Part shown: positions 48,325 to 57,467 of the stretch, piece after piece
Position numbering within the stretch: the first letter of the stretch is position 1
How the letters are laid out: every line of letters starts with the position of its first letter
Assembly: GCF_019966575.1 (NCBI RefSeq)
Contig: NZ_JAINFK010000001.1
Span: 881,626 to 945,625 of the forward strand
DNA from: Oricola cellulosilytica
GTDB taxonomy: Bacteria; Pseudomonadota; Alphaproteobacteria; Rhizobiales; Rhizobiaceae
Length of the DNA stretch: 64,000 nt
Direction: 5' to 3'
Translations under genes and position numbers: made by a program
Notes under the pieces: model-generated
What the model was told of the DNA's origin: nothing
Database searches by the model: none
The model's input: the letters and a program-made list of their open reading frames with translations, nothing else

Positions 48325-49548
48325 ATGGAAAACACTTCGGTCGGGGGCGACGTCTTTTTCGTCCTGATGGGCGCCATTCTGGTTTTTGCCATGCATGGCG
48401 GCTTTGCGTTTCTCGAGGTCGGAACGGTTCGGCACAAGAATCAGGTCAATGCGCTGGTGAAGATTCTGGCCGATTTCGCGCTCTCCACGGTCAGTTATTT
48501 CTTCGTCGGCTACTTCATCGCCTACGGCACGCATTTCTTCATTTCCGCCGCCGGACTGTCCGGCGCGGTGGAAGGGTTCGAACTCCAGGGCCTGTCGCTG
48601 GTGAAATTCTTCTTCCTGACGACCTTCGCGGCGGCAATCCCGGCGATCATCTCCGGCGGAATCGCAGAGCGCATGAAGTTTGCGCCGCAATGTTTCGCTA
48701 CGGTTGCGCTCGTGGGCGTGTTCTATCCGCTCTTCGAGGGTATTGTCTGGGGCGGAAATTTAGGCATACAGGCCTGGCTCGAGGCGAGCTTCGGCGCGCC
48801 GTTCCGAGATTTTGCAGGCTCGATCGTCGTTCATGCCGTTGGTGGATGGATCGCGCTTTCGGCGGTGTTGCTGCTCGGCGCGCGCACCGGCCGGTATCGC
48901 CCCGGCGGCGGCATGACAGGGATCCCGCCATCATCGATTCCCTGGCTTGCTCTAGGTTCGTGGATGTTATGCGTAGGCTGGTTCGGCTTCAACGTCATGA
49001 CCGCGGCCTCGCTCGAGGGCGTGTCGGGCCTCGTCGCGCTCAATTCGCTGATGGCGATGGTCGGCGGCATCCTGAGCGCTCTTCTTGCCGGCCGTAACGA
49101 TCCCGGCTTCGTCCACAACGGCGCGCTGGCCGGTCTCGTTGCTGTCTGCGCCGGGTCCGACATTCTGCACCCGATCGGGGCCCTGGTCGTGGGCGGCGCG
49201 GCGGGCGTGATCTTCGTTTACGGCTTTGCTTGGTGCCAGAACCGGCTGAAGATCGACGACGTGCTCGGCGTCTGGCCGCTGCACGGGATGTGCGGCGCCT
49301 GGGGCGGAATCGCGGCCGGCATCTTCGGCGCCGAGGCGCTCGGCGGCATGGGCGGCGTCTCGCTCGCCTCGCAGGTTATCGGAACGGTGATGGGCGTGGT
49401 TTACGCGCTCGCGGCGGGCGCGGTGGTCTATGGCGTCCTGAAAAGCACCACCGGCCTGCGGTTGAGCCCGGAAGACGAGATGCGCGGCGCGGACCTTTCC
49501 ATTCACAAAATCGGCGCCAACCCCGAGGCCGAAATTCGTGGGGTCTGA
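48325..49548 (+). CDS. Second ammonium transporter, divergent Amt subtype
   Basis: The 407-residue Amt-family protein lacks a signal peptide, unlike the first. VFFVLMGAILVFAMHGGFAFLEVGTVRHKNQVNAL starts it, with eleven helices. The pore histidines are kept in FAGSIVVHAVGGWIALSAV and DDVLGVWPLHGMCGAWGGI. The C-terminal PII-contact region (EDEMRGADLSIHKIGANPEAE) is also present. It has its own candidate NtrC site and terminator, so it is probably a separate unit. ATG 48325 gives a family-like N-terminus, and ATG 48274, after AGGAGG, would add 17 residues. Confidence 0.92.
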   Translation: MENTSVGGDVFFVLMGAILVFAMHGGFAFLEVGTVRHKNQVNALVKILADFALSTVSYFFVGYFIAYGTHFFISAAGLSGAVEGFELQGLSLVKFFFLTTFAAAIPAIISGGIAERMKFAPQCFATVALVGVFYPLFEGIVWGGNLGIQAWLEASFGAPFRDFAGSIVVHAVGGWIALSAVLLLGARTGRYRPGGGMTGIPPSSIPWLALGSWMLCVGWFGFNVMTAASLEGVSGLVALNSLMAMVGGILSALLAGRNDPGFVHNGALAGLVAVCAGSDILHPIGALVVGGAAGVIFVYGFAWCQNRLKIDDVLGVWPLHGMCGAWGGIAAGIFGAEALGGMGGVSLASQVIGTVMGVVYALAAGAVVYGVLKSTTGLRLSPEDEMRGADLSIHKIGANPEAEIRGV

Positions 49549-49571
49549 CCGTTCTGCAACGGGCTTCCAAA

Positions 49572-49604
49572 GCCCCGCCGGGTAAGTTACCGGCGGGGCA
49601 TTTT
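49572..49604 (+). terminator. Rho-independent terminator after the second amt gene
   Basis: Ten-base arms GCCCCGCCGG and CCGGCGGGGC around an eight-base loop are followed by ATTTTCCC. Confidence 0.9.
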
Positions 49605-49619
49605 CCCTGCTCGGGATGG

Positions 49620-49635
49620 TTAATGCCTGTTTAAC
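49620..49635. promoter_or_regulatory. CtrA-type box (TTAA-N7-TTAAC) upstream of ftsK
   Basis: TTAA (49620-49623) and TTAAC (49631-49635) are separated by exactly seven bases, matching the alphaproteobacterial cell-cycle regulator CtrA, 68 bp before the ftsK ATG. Direct control by CtrA is inferred only. Confidence 0.6.
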
Positions 49636-49702
49636 CAACCTTCGCTAGCCTGCCGAGCGGTTTAGTATGTCCGCCTCGGCGGATCTGTAACGGGGTTTTG
49701 TG

Positions 49703-52246
49703 ATGCGGGCCGAGCACGCAGTTTCAGTAGGACGCAACCGGCAGAGCACGAGCCACGGCCGCAACCGGACGCTCCAGGCGGGAATGACGGCCCTCTTCCG
49801 GCGCCAGATTGAAATCCTCAACGGACTTGCCCTTTGGGGGACCGCCGCGTTCGCCCTTTTCTCGCTCGCTACCTGGAATGCTGGCGATCCGAGCTGGAGC
49901 TTCGCCGTCGATGCGCCCGTGCGCAACGCGATGGGCTATCCCGGCGCGGTGTTTGCAGACCTGGCTATGCAGTTCTTCGGCGTGGCCTCTCTACCGGTGC
50001 TTCTTCCCTTGGTCTTCCACGGACTGGCGCGCGTTCGTGGCCTTCCCTGGTCATATCCGCTTCGCCGGCTTGCGATCTGGCCGCTCGCGGCACTGCTGAG
50101 CGCCGCGGCAGTCGGCTGCCTGCCGCTCACCGAGAACTGGGCGCTTCCGACCGGACTTGGCGGCGTAACCGGTGACATGGTCCTGCGGGTTCCCGGCATG
50201 CTGACGGGCGGTTATCCCGCCGGCTGGCTGCTGGTGGCGTGCTTTCTCGTGCTGCTGCCTGCGTCCGTCTACGCGCTCGCACTGGCATGCGGCTTCTTCT
50301 GGCGCGAACCTGATGACGAACTAACCGACGAAGACGGCGATGCGGTCACGGGCCGTTTCGTCACGCTCGGCGCACTAATTCACGGCTTCTATACCCTGCG
50401 GGCCGCGCTCCGCCGCACGTTTTTCGGCAGCCGCCGAAGAAAATCCGGGCGCGAGCGGCCGTCGCGGCAAACCCGGGCCGCGGGCGGTCGAATCGAACCC
50501 GATTTCGATGATGGATCTCACGACGATTTCGATGCGGGGTTCGGCGAGGACGAGGAGGACGGCGAAAACTGGGAGGGCGCCGAGGACTGGGCGCCGCAGC
50601 CCGCCATGCGCGATTCACACAGCGCCACGCCGCACAATCCAACGCGCGTTTCCTCTCCCGCCCCCAAGCCCAAGCCCAGCGTGCGGGCCGCGCGCGAGGC
50701 ACAATCCTCATTCATTCGCGATGAGAAGTTTGAACTTCCCCCGGTTGTGCTGCTCGCCGAGCCGAAGAGCATCGCCAAGGACGCCAGCCTGTCGAAGGAG
50801 GCGCTCGAGCAGAACGCACGGCTTCTGGAAGGTGTACTAGAGGACTTCGGCGTGCGTGGCGAGATCATCCACGTTCGCCCCGGCCCGGTGGTCACGCTCT
50901 ACGAGCTTGAACCGGCGCCAGGTATCAAGTCTTCCCGCGTCATCGGGCTCGCCGAGGACATTGCACGCTCCATGAGTGCCATCGCCGCGCGCGTCGCCGT
51001 TGTCCCCGGTCGCAACGCCATCGGCATCGAACTTCCCAATGCCAGACGGGAAACGGTCTTCCTGCGCGAACTCATCTCGTCGCAGAACTACGATAATTCC
51101 AAAGCCAGGCTCGCGCTTACCCTCGGCAAGACCATCAATGGCGAGGCTGTGATTGCGGATCTGGCGAAAATGCCGCACCTGCTCGTCGCCGGAACCACGG
51201 GCTCGGGCAAGTCCGTCGCCATCAATACGATGATTCTGTCGATCCTCTACAAGATGACGCCGGAACAGTGCCGCCTCATCATGATCGACCCGAAGATGCT
51301 TGAACTGTCCGTCTATGATGGAATTCCGCATCTGCTGACGCCGGTCGTGACCGATCCGAAGAAGGCGGTTGTCGCGCTGAAATGGACCGTCCGCGAGATG
51401 GAGCAGCGCTACAAGAACATGTCGAAGGTCGGCGTGCGCAATATCGACGGCTTCAACGCAAAGGTGAAGGAAGCGGCCGCCAAGGGCGAGCACATGTCGC
51501 GCACGGTGCAGACCGGGTTCGACCGGGAGACCGGTGAGGCAATCTACGAGACCGAAACGCTCGAACTCGAACCGATGCCCTACATCGTTGTCATCATCGA
51601 CGAGATGGCCGACCTGATGATGGTGGCCGGAAAGGACATCGAGGGCGCGGTGCAGCGTCTGGCGCAAATGGCGCGCGCCGCAGGCATCCATGTCATCATG
51701 GCGACCCAGCGGCCCTCGGTCGATGTCATCACCGGCACGATCAAGGCGAATTTCCCGACCCGCATTTCCTTCCAGGTCACCTCGAAGATCGATTCGCGCA
51801 CCATCCTCGGCGAGCAGGGCGCCGAGCAGCTGCTCGGCATGGGCGACATGCTCTATATGGCCGGCGGTGGCCGCATCCAGCGCGTCCACGGCCCCTTCGT
51901 CAGCGATCTTGAAGTCGAGGACATCGTCAATCATCTGAAGCTCCAGGGCGTGCCTGAATATCTCGAGGCGATCACCGAAGACGACGACGAGGACGGCAGC
52001 GGAGACGATGGCGGCGGCGCGGGAAGTGGTTCCTTCGAGGACTCCGAAGACCCCTACGACCAGGCGGTCGCCGTCGTGCTGCGCGACAAGAAGGCCTCGA
52101 CCAGCTATATTCAGCGACGCCTCGGCATCGGTTACAACCGGGCCGCCTCGCTGATCGAACGGATGGAGGAGGAAGGCGTGATCGGCCCTGCGAATCACGC
52201 CGGCAAGCGCGAGATCCTCGTGCCGACGGAAGATGACGAACTGTAA
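49703..52246 (+). CDS. ftsK: DNA translocase FtsK
   Basis: FtsK pumps the chromosome terminus through the division septum and activates XerCD. The 847-residue protein has an N-terminal membrane domain (about 28-205, four hydrophobic stretches, e.g. [14 protein letters not shown]), a short acidic linker ([19 protein letters not shown]), and a RecA-like motor: Walker [18 protein letters not shown] (about residue 495) and Walker [16 protein letters not shown]. The C-terminal gamma domain [28 protein letters not shown] recognises KOPS. At 847 residues the linker is much shorter than E. coli's 1329. ATG 49703 is preferred to GTG 49700. Confidence 0.97.
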   Translation: MRAEHAVSVGRNRQSTSHGRNRTLQAGMTALFRRQIEILNGLALWGTAAFALFSLATWNAGDPSWSFAVDAPVRNAMGYPGAVFADLAMQFFGVASLPVLLPLVFHGLARVRGLPWSYPLRRLAIWPLAALLSAAAVGCLPLTENWALPTGLGGVTGDMVLRVPGMLTGGYPAGWLLVACFLVLLPASVYALALACGFFWREPDDELTDEDGDAVTGRFVTLGALIHGFYTLRAALRRTFFGSRRRKSGRERPSRQTRAAGGRIEPDFDDGSHDDFDAGFGEDEEDGENWEGAEDWAPQPAMRDSHSATPHNPTRVSSPAPKPKPSVRAAREAQSSFIRDEKFELPPVVLLAEPKSIAKDASLSKEALEQNARLLEGVLEDFGVRGEIIHVRPGPVVTLYELEPAPGIKSSRVIGLAEDIARSMSAIAARVAVVPGRNAIGIELPNARRETVFLRELISSQNYDNSKARLALTLGKTINGEAVIADLAKMPHLLVAGTTGSGKSVAINTMILSILYKMTPEQCRLIMIDPKMLELSVYDGIPHLLTPVVTDPKKAVVALKWTVREMEQRYKNMSKVGVRNIDGFNAKVKEAAAKGEHMSRTVQTGFDRETGEAIYETETLELEPMPYIVVIIDEMADLMMVAGKDIEGAVQRLAQMARAAGIHVIMATQRPSVDVITGTIKANFPTRISFQVTSKIDSRTILGEQGAEQLLGMGDMLYMAGGGRIQRVHGPFVSDLEVEDIVNHLKLQGVPEYLEAITEDDDEDGSGDDGGGAGSGSFEDSEDPYDQAVAVVLRDKKASTSYIQRRLGIGYNRAASLIERMEEEGVIGPANHAGKREILVPTEDDEL

Positions 52247-52363
52247 GCGGTGTGACCCCCCGCCACAGTGAAGCCAAACTCCATTCGTAACGGTTCGGGC
52301 AACCAAAACCCGTCCGCGCGGTTAACAGCCTGCGCAGGGAAAAGACACGGACAGGAGTCTGTC

Positions 52364-53017
52364 ATGACAGCATCGAACACAGAATGGCGGCTGACCCGCC
52401 GAACAGTGCTGGCGGGGGTCGCGTCGGCGGCGCTGGCAGCCGGACTTCCCGCAATTCCGGCAAATGCCGCATCGGGCGCGGCGCAAAAGATTGCCGAACA
52501 CTTTTCGCGCGTTAAAACCATGTCCGGCGAATTCGTCCAGTTTGGTCCGAGCGGCGAGTCCACCGGCGGCAAATTCTATATCCAGCGTCCGGGCAAACTC
52601 TTGTTTCTCTACGAGAAACCTTCGCCGATCCGCGTCGTCGCCGACGGCAAGACCCTTCTGGTAAACAATACCAAGCTCGATACGTTCGACGCCTACCCCC
52701 TCGACAAGACGCCGCTGAAACTCCTTCTGGGCGACCGGATCGATCTGGGCGGCAACCGCGTTCGCCGGGTCAACGAGGCAGACGATCTGACGACCATCGT
52801 GATGGGCGACAAGCAGGTCTTCGGTGACAGCGAGATCACCATGATGTTCGACCCGGCTACCTATGATTTGCGCCAGTGGACCATCCGCGACGCCCAAGGC
52901 AAGGACACGACAGTGATCGTCTCCAATGTCCGGGAAGGGGTCCAGTTCGGACCAGGCACGTTCGACATCCCCTATCACCAGATTCGCGAGCGTAAGACGC
53001 GCAGCAAGTCCCGCTAG
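52364..53017 (+). CDS. lolA: Outer-membrane lipoprotein carrier LolA-like protein
   Basis: LolA ferries lipoproteins across the periplasm. The 217-residue product starts with a twin-Arg-like signal (WRLTRRTVLAGVASAALAAGLPAIPANA, cleavage near residue 35). The mature domain is FSRVKTMSGEFVQFGPSGESTGGKFYIQRPGKLLFLYEKPSPIRVVADGKTLL, followed by DKTPLKLLLGDRIDL and RQWTIRDAQGKDTTVIVSN. The signal suggests possible Tat export, unusual for LolA, and the RR pattern is modest. It lies 117 bp after ftsK, an order common in rhizobia. GGAGTCTGTC precedes ATG 52364. Confidence 0.92.
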   Translation: MTASNTEWRLTRRTVLAGVASAALAAGLPAIPANAASGAAQKIAEHFSRVKTMSGEFVQFGPSGESTGGKFYIQRPGKLLFLYEKPSPIRVVADGKTLLVNNTKLDTFDAYPLDKTPLKLLLGDRIDLGGNRVRRVNEADDLTTIVMGDKQVFGDSEITMMFDPATYDLRQWTIRDAQGKDTTVIVSNVREGVQFGPGTFDIPYHQIRERKTRSKSR

Positions 53018-53122
53018 GTTCGGGACGGCTTCAATCCTGTGGGCGACGGCGCCGTTTGGGGTCGCCGCCGCTTGCCGTGAACGGATCCGGCTGGGAGAAG
53101 GGTGACCGCACAAGAGGTCGCC

Positions 53123-53926
53123 ATGAAATTCTCGATTGCCACCTGGAACATCAATTCCGTCCGTCTGCGGCTGCCGATCGTGCAGACCTTTCTGCGGCAA
53201 TGGCGGCCGGACGTCCTGTGCCTGCAGGAAACCAAGTGCCCCAACGACCAGTTTCCGCTGTCGGCGTTGCGCAAGCTCGGCTACGAGCACATCGAGATTC
53301 ACGGCCAGAAGGGTTATCATGGTGTGGCGACCCTTTCGCGCTTCCCGCTGCAGGAGGTGAATCGCAGGGTTTTCTGTGAAATAGACGACACCCGCCATCT
53401 TGACGCAATCGTCAGGCTGCCGCACCGGTCGCTGCGCATTCACAATTTCTACGTTCCGGCCGGCGGGGACGAGCCGGATCCGGCGATCAATCCGAAATTC
53501 GCCCACAAACTCGGTTTTCTCGACGAGATGCGCGACGTTCCGGCCTGCCCGGGATCGGCGGATTCGGCGCTGCTGGTCGGCGACCTCAACGTCGCGCCGC
53601 TCGAGACGGATGTCTGGTCTCACAAGCAACTCTTGAAGGTCGTCAGCCACACCCCAGTGGAAACCGAAACGCTCGAAGCCCTGCGCAAGTCCGGGGAATG
53701 GGTCGACCTGATGCGCACCCATATTCCTCCGTCGGAAAAGATATTCACGTGGTGGAGTTACCGGGCGCGCGACTGGGAGGCCTCCAATCGCGGCCGGAGG
53801 CTCGACCATGTCTGGGGTTCGGGCGATCTCGAAACTGCGCTCTCGGACATCACGGTCGTGCGCGAGGCGCGTAGCTGGGAGAAGCCGTCCGACCACGTGC
53901 CGGTGGTTGCGACCTTCGATTTCTGA
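53123..53926 (+). CDS. xthA: Exodeoxyribonuclease III
   Basis: The 267-residue AP endonuclease/3'-exonuclease repairs abasic and damaged DNA ends. MKFSIATWNINSVRLRLP, VLCLQETKCP (metal-binding Glu), HGVATLSRFP, LVGDLNVAPLETDVW (catalytic Asp-Asn), RRLDHVWGS and KPSDHVPVVATF (Asp-His) give all active-site residues of the EEP fold. Length is normal. ATG 53123 fits the family start. GTG 53102 would add 7 residues. It is convergent with the cNMP-domain gene, six bases away. Confidence 0.96.
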   Translation: MKFSIATWNINSVRLRLPIVQTFLRQWRPDVLCLQETKCPNDQFPLSALRKLGYEHIEIHGQKGYHGVATLSRFPLQEVNRRVFCEIDDTRHLDAIVRLPHRSLRIHNFYVPAGGDEPDPAINPKFAHKLGFLDEMRDVPACPGSADSALLVGDLNVAPLETDVWSHKQLLKVVSHTPVETETLEALRKSGEWVDLMRTHIPPSEKIFTWWSYRARDWEASNRGRRLDHVWGSGDLETALSDITVVREARSWEKPSDHVPVVATFDF

Positions 53927-53932
53927 AATAAC

Positions 53933-54391
53933 TCAGTCGTCGCGGAAACGCGTTTCGAGCGCGCCGATGTGCCGCAGCATTTCGTTCAGGCGTTCGGCCA
54001 ACTGACCGTGTAGCACCGCTGCAGTCTCCGGATATTCTTCCAGCATCCGGCGGAACAGGCTGCGGTTGATGCGGATCACCTGCGAATCCTCTGATGCGAC
54101 TGCTCCCGTCAGGCGCCGGGTTTCCGTCACCAGGGCAAGTTCGCCGAGAATCAGCCCCGGGCCGATTGTGCTGAGAACAACGCGGCCGCGTTCCGTTTCC
54201 CGAAACAGATTTATCGCCCCCGAAGCGACGACGTAACCGCCCTCAGCGGATTGCCCCTCGCGATAGAGATCACGGCCCTTCGCGACGGAAACGCGTTCCG
54301 CGCCAAACGCGAGCAGGCGCAGCTGTTCCGCGCTCAGGCTCTCGAACAGCGAAACGCCGCTTATGATGCGTATATCGTCTTCAAGCGACAC
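53933..54391 (-). CDS. Cyclic-nucleotide-binding domain protein without DNA-binding domain
   Basis: The 152-residue protein is a stand-alone cNMP domain. SLFESLSAEQLRLLAFGAERVSVAKGRDLYREGQSAEGGYVVASGAINLF is the beta-roll. PGLILGELALVTETRRLTGAVASEDSQVIRI is the phosphate-binding cassette, though the usual Arg is displaced (ETRRLTGAV). No helix-turn-helix follows, only 35 residues of helix. In Brucella the homologous gene, annotated as a cAMP-dependent-kinase regulatory-type subunit, is co-transcribed with otpR. Here it lies 102 bp downstream of the CenR-like gene, on the same strand. Confidence 0.85.
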   Translation of the reverse strand: MSLEDDIRIISGVSLFESLSAEQLRLLAFGAERVSVAKGRDLYREGQSAEGGYVVASGAINLFRETERGRVVLSTIGPGLILGELALVTETRRLTGAVASEDSQVIRINRSLFRRMLEEYPETAAVLHGQLAERLNEMLRHIGALETRFRDD

Positions 54392-54493
54392 GAACGGTCC
54401 CGTCTCATCCCAAGCACCTGTCTGCCGCTGTTATAGGACAGGGTTGGCAATGAAAAGACCGCTTGCCGTCAACACGGCGATATCGCCGTCCGG

Positions 54494-55177
54494 TCAGGGA
54501 TTCAGCTTGTAGCCGCCGCTTTCCGTCACCAGCAGCGCGGCGTTCGACGGATCGCGCTCGATCTTCTGGCGCAAGCGGTAGACATGCGTCTCGAGCGTGT
54601 GGGTGGTGACGCCGGAATTGTATCCCCACACCTCCTCAAGAAGCGTGTCGCGCGTCACCACCTTGCGGTCGGCGCGATAGAGATACTTGATGATTGCCGA
54701 CTCCTTCTCCGTCAGCCGGATCTTCGATCCGTTCCCGTCGATCAGCAGCTTCTGGCTTGGCTTGAAGGTGTAGGGTCCGACGACGAAGGTTGCGTCCTCG
54801 CTTTGCTCATGCTGGCGCAGCTGCGCTCGGATACGGGCCAGCAGGACCGCGAACTTGAATGGCTTGGTGACATAGTCGTTGGCGCCTGCCTCGAGGCCGA
54901 GAATGGTGTCTGAATCGGTGTCATGGCCGGTCAGCATGATGACCGGTGCCTTGAAGCCGCTCTTGCGCAGAATCTTTACCGCTTCTCGGCCATCCATATC
55001 GGGCAGGCCCACGTCGACGATCAGGAGGTCGATGACGCCGGCACGCGCCGCTTGGATGCCCTTGGCCGCGGTTTCTTCCTGAAGAACAGCGAATTCTTCA
55101 TAGAGCGACAGCTGCTCGACCAGCATTTCGCGCAGATCGTTGTCGTCATCGATCAGAAGAATTGTCCGTGCGCTCAT
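54494..55177 (-). CDS. cenR: OmpR/PhoB-family response regulator, CenR/OtpR type
   Basis: The 227-residue regulator has a receiver (ILLIDDDNDLREMLVEQL with the acidic pocket; the phospho-Asp in LLIVDVGLPDMDG, about residue 55; Lys in YVTKPF) and a winged helix (VVTRDTLLEEVWGYNSGVTTHTLETHVYRLRQKIE). The segment RAQLRQHEQSEDATFVVGPYTFKPSQKLLI closely resembles CenR of Caulobacter and OtpR of Brucella, essential regulators of envelope integrity. That equivalence is from memory. No histidine kinase (CenK) is in the window. Divergent from it is the L,D-transpeptidase. Confidence 0.88.
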   Translation of the reverse strand: MSARTILLIDDDNDLREMLVEQLSLYEEFAVLQEETAAKGIQAARAGVIDLLIVDVGLPDMDGREAVKILRKSGFKAPVIMLTGHDTDSDTILGLEAGANDYVTKPFKFAVLLARIRAQLRQHEQSEDATFVVGPYTFKPSQKLLIDGNGSKIRLTEKESAIIKYLYRADRKVVTRDTLLEEVWGYNSGVTTHTLETHVYRLRQKIERDPSNAALLVTESGGYKLNP

Positions 55178-55306
55178 GAAATATCCTGTCTAGACTTCGA
55201 TGATGATTTGATTTCACACTATTCACAAAATCCCTGTCATGGAAATATGAACGGCGGAACCACTTCACGAACCATTGCACCAAGATGTGAGTGTTTGTCG
55301 AAAATC

Positions 55307-55867
55307 GTGAACAAAAAACGGCGGCGGACAGAAATACCGGTGATTTCAACGATCTTGGTGAAAAGGGCGCCGGGCGACATCCGTCGCGGCTTGCTGGACG
55401 CGGGGGACCGGGTGATTCCGTGCGCGCTCGGACGCGGCGGCATCCGCGCGCTCAAGCGGGAGGGCGACGGAGCGACCCCTGCCGCGTCCATGCGCATCAC
55501 CGGTGGCTATTTCAGAGCCGACCGTCTCCTTCGGCCGCCTGCCAGGTATCCGCTGCGCGCCATCCGCTCCGATGACGGCTGGTGCGACGCGCCGGACAAT
55601 CCGAACTACAATCGTCATGTGCGCCTGCCCTTTTCCGGCAGCCATGAGACCATGATGCGCGATGACCGGCTCTACGACATCTGCCTGGTGCTCGACTGGA
55701 ACCGTCCGCCGAAAGGACGCAGCCGCAATCGCGGCTCGGCGATATTTCTGCACATCGCCAAGGCCGGCTTTCCGCCAACGGAGGGTTGCATCGCCGTCGA
55801 GCCGGAGGCGATGCGCTGGCTGCTGCCGCGAATCGGGCCGGAAACGATTGTTCGAATCGACCGCTAA
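55307..55867 (+). CDS. L,D-transpeptidase-like protein (YkuD domain)
   Basis: The 186-residue product contains a YkuD catalytic fold: FLHIAKAGFPPTEGCIAV (His then, 12 residues later, the nucleophile Cys). The motif reads TEGC where most enzymes have S-x-G-C. YDICLVLDWNRPPKGRSRNRGSAIF is typical of rhizobial members. It lacks an obvious signal peptide, starting VNKKRRRTEIPVISTILV. GTG 55307 is the best start, but another GTG at 55358 fits too. L,D-transpeptidases cross-link peptidoglycan or anchor outer-membrane proteins. It lies divergent from cenR, 129 bp away. The gene ends in a stop overlapping DUF1761. Confidence 0.8.
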   Translation: MNKKRRRTEIPVISTILVKRAPGDIRRGLLDAGDRVIPCALGRGGIRALKREGDGATPAASMRITGGYFRADRLLRPPARYPLRAIRSDDGWCDAPDNPNYNRHVRLPFSGSHETMMRDDRLYDICLVLDWNRPPKGRSRNRGSAIFLHIAKAGFPPTEGCIAVEPEAMRWLLPRIGPETIVRIDR

Positions 55868-56274
55868 GCCCCGAACGCGCCGATGATGCCACCCATCAGA
55901 ACCGCCACGATCAGCCAGTGCGCTCCATCGATGATCGTCAGCTTCCAGCCGAAACCCTGATAGCGGTGATTGACGGTCATCGTGGCCGCGATGAAGCCGA
56001 GCCAGACGAATCCGCCGGAGATGACGCCGTTGCGAATCGTCGCCTGACCCTCGCCGAGATGACCGATCACACCCGCCAGAACCCACGCCATGACCAGTTC
56101 CGCGACAAAACTCGTGACGAACAGTGCCGGCGACATCTTCGCCTCCGCAGGGTCGATGCGCGCGGCCTTCATCCACGACTTTCCGAGTGCGCCGTAATAG
56201 CCCGCTCCCGCAGCGAACGCGGCGACTGCCGCCACGAGGACGGCGAGATAGTTGATTCCACCAAAGTCCACCGC
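55864..56274 (-). CDS. DUF1761 membrane protein
   Basis: The 136-residue protein has four hydrophobic stretches: AVLVAAVAAFAAGAGYYGALG; ALFVTSFVAELVMAWVLAGVIGHL; GGFVWLGFIAATMTVNH; IDGAHWLIVAVLMGGIIGAF. This is the layout of DUF1761, a family of unknown function. GTG 56274 is preferred over the upstream ATG (56328), as GGGAGGGA lies just before it. Its stop overlaps the L,D-transpeptidase stop in a convergent arrangement. Confidence 0.82.
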   Translation of the reverse strand, partial: AVDFGGINYLAVLVAAVAAFAAGAGYYGALGKSWMKAARIDPAEAKMSPALFVTSFVAELVMAWVLAGVIGHLGEGQATIRNGVISGGFVWLGFIAATMTVNHRYQGFGWKLTIIDGAHWLIVAVLMGGIIGAFGA

Positions 56275-56324
56275 GGTCCCTCCCGATCCATTCTGCCCCA
56301 GAAAACACCCCGGGCCCGGAAAAC

Positions 56325-56978
56325 TCAATCGAAACGCCAGACCACCGTGCGCTTCACTTCCCCGTCTTCCAGCGCTCGCGTTACCGGCACCTCGTATTCC
56401 GCCAAGAGGGTCAGGTGGTCACGCGGCAGATATGAGCGGCCGGGGTCGCCCACCAGGATCGTCATTCCTTTACCGGCGAGCCGCTCGAACCATGGCGTGA
56501 TCCGGGCAGCCATCTCGCGATCGAAGAAGACGTCTCCCGCGAGCATCACATCGACATCTATCATGCCCGTCCCGATCAGATCACGCCCGTCGAATTCGAT
56601 CGGGACGCCGTTCAAGGCGGCGTTCAGCGTAACGGCGGTCCCGCAGAACGGATCGATATCCACCGCTGCAACATGGCGGGCGCCGGAAAGTGCCGCCGCG
56701 ATCCCGACAAGTCCGCATCCGGTGGCGAAATCCGCGACGCGTCGGCCACGCGCAACGTCGGGGTGATCGAGAACGTAGCGCGCCAAGCCCTGGCCCCCCG
56801 CCCAGGCGAACGCCCAATAGGGCGGTGGGACGCCCGCGGCATCTAGTTCCTCTTCCGTCAGGCTCCAGAGTTCATGCGCCTCACTGGCGAGGTGAAGTCT
56901 GATCTCGGGTACATGCGGCGGCGCCATGACGGACGTGTTGGCGCGGATGAAGGCCGCCTTCTTCGGATCCACCGGCAA
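56325..56978 (-). CDS. SAM-dependent methyltransferase, ETFB-lysine methyltransferase type
   Basis: The 217-residue protein has the class-I fold: VADFATGCGLVGIAAALSGARHVAAVDIDPFCGTAV is motif I and II, and IDVDVMLAGDVFFDREMA is motif IV. The opening IRANTSVMAPPHVPEIRLHLASEAHELW with PPPYWAFAWAGGQGLARYVLDHP is typical of the ETFBKMT/Nnt1 group that trimethylates a lysine of electron-transfer flavoprotein beta. The first codon is TTG 56978. GTG 56972 is also possible. No good RBS is seen. Confidence 0.85.
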   Translation of the reverse strand: MPVDPKKAAFIRANTSVMAPPHVPEIRLHLASEAHELWSLTEEELDAAGVPPPYWAFAWAGGQGLARYVLDHPDVARGRRVADFATGCGLVGIAAALSGARHVAAVDIDPFCGTAVTLNAALNGVPIEFDGRDLIGTGMIDVDVMLAGDVFFDREMAARITPWFERLAGKGMTILVGDPGRSYLPRDHLTLLAEYEVPVTRALEDGEVKRTVVWRFD

Positions 56979-56984
56979 TCGCCG

Positions 56985-57416
56985 TCACATCGGCGGATTG
57001 TCGAGCCCGCCCATCCGGCAAACTTCGATCCATTCATCCTTGGTCACCGGCTGCACCGACAAGCGCATCGAGGTGACAAGAGACATGTCCTTGAGCTTGG
57101 GATTGGCCTTCACGTCCTTCAGCGTGACCGGCTTTGGCATATCGCGCACAGCACGGATGTCGACGCATTCCCAGCGCTCGTCATCCGTCGTCGTGTCCTG
57201 ATGGATCTCCGAGCAGACCTCCACGATGCCGACGACCTCCAGCCCCTCATTGGAGTGGTAGAAGAAGCCCTTGTCGCCGATTTTCATGGCGCGCATGTTG
57301 TTGCGGGCCTGATAGTTGCGAATCCCGTCCCATTGCTCGCCCGCATCGCCCTTGGCCTTCTGCATCTCCCAAGACCATTTGAACGGCTCGGACTTGAACA
57401 GCCAGTAATTCGCCAT
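56985..57416 (-). CDS. EVE-domain protein
   Basis: The 143-residue protein starts MANYWLFKSEPFKWSWEMQ. The EVE (PUA-like) core continues DGIRNYQARNNMRAMKIGDKGFFYHSNE and GIVEVCSEIHQDTT, ending TSMRLSVQPVTKDEWIEVCRMGGL. EVE domains bind modified bases in DNA or RNA. The housekeeping bacterial version has no fixed role. ATG 57416 follows GGGAGAGTGG. Its stop lies 6 bp upstream of the methyltransferase start, so the two are likely co-transcribed. Confidence 0.93.
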   Translation of the reverse strand: MANYWLFKSEPFKWSWEMQKAKGDAGEQWDGIRNYQARNNMRAMKIGDKGFFYHSNEGLEVVGIVEVCSEIHQDTTTDDERWECVDIRAVRDMPKPVTLKDVKANPKLKDMSLVTSMRLSVQPVTKDEWIEVCRMGGLDNPPM

Positions 57417-57467
57417 GCACCACTCTCCCATCGTGTGGCGCGATAGCTAACGAATGGGAGCGTCCGG

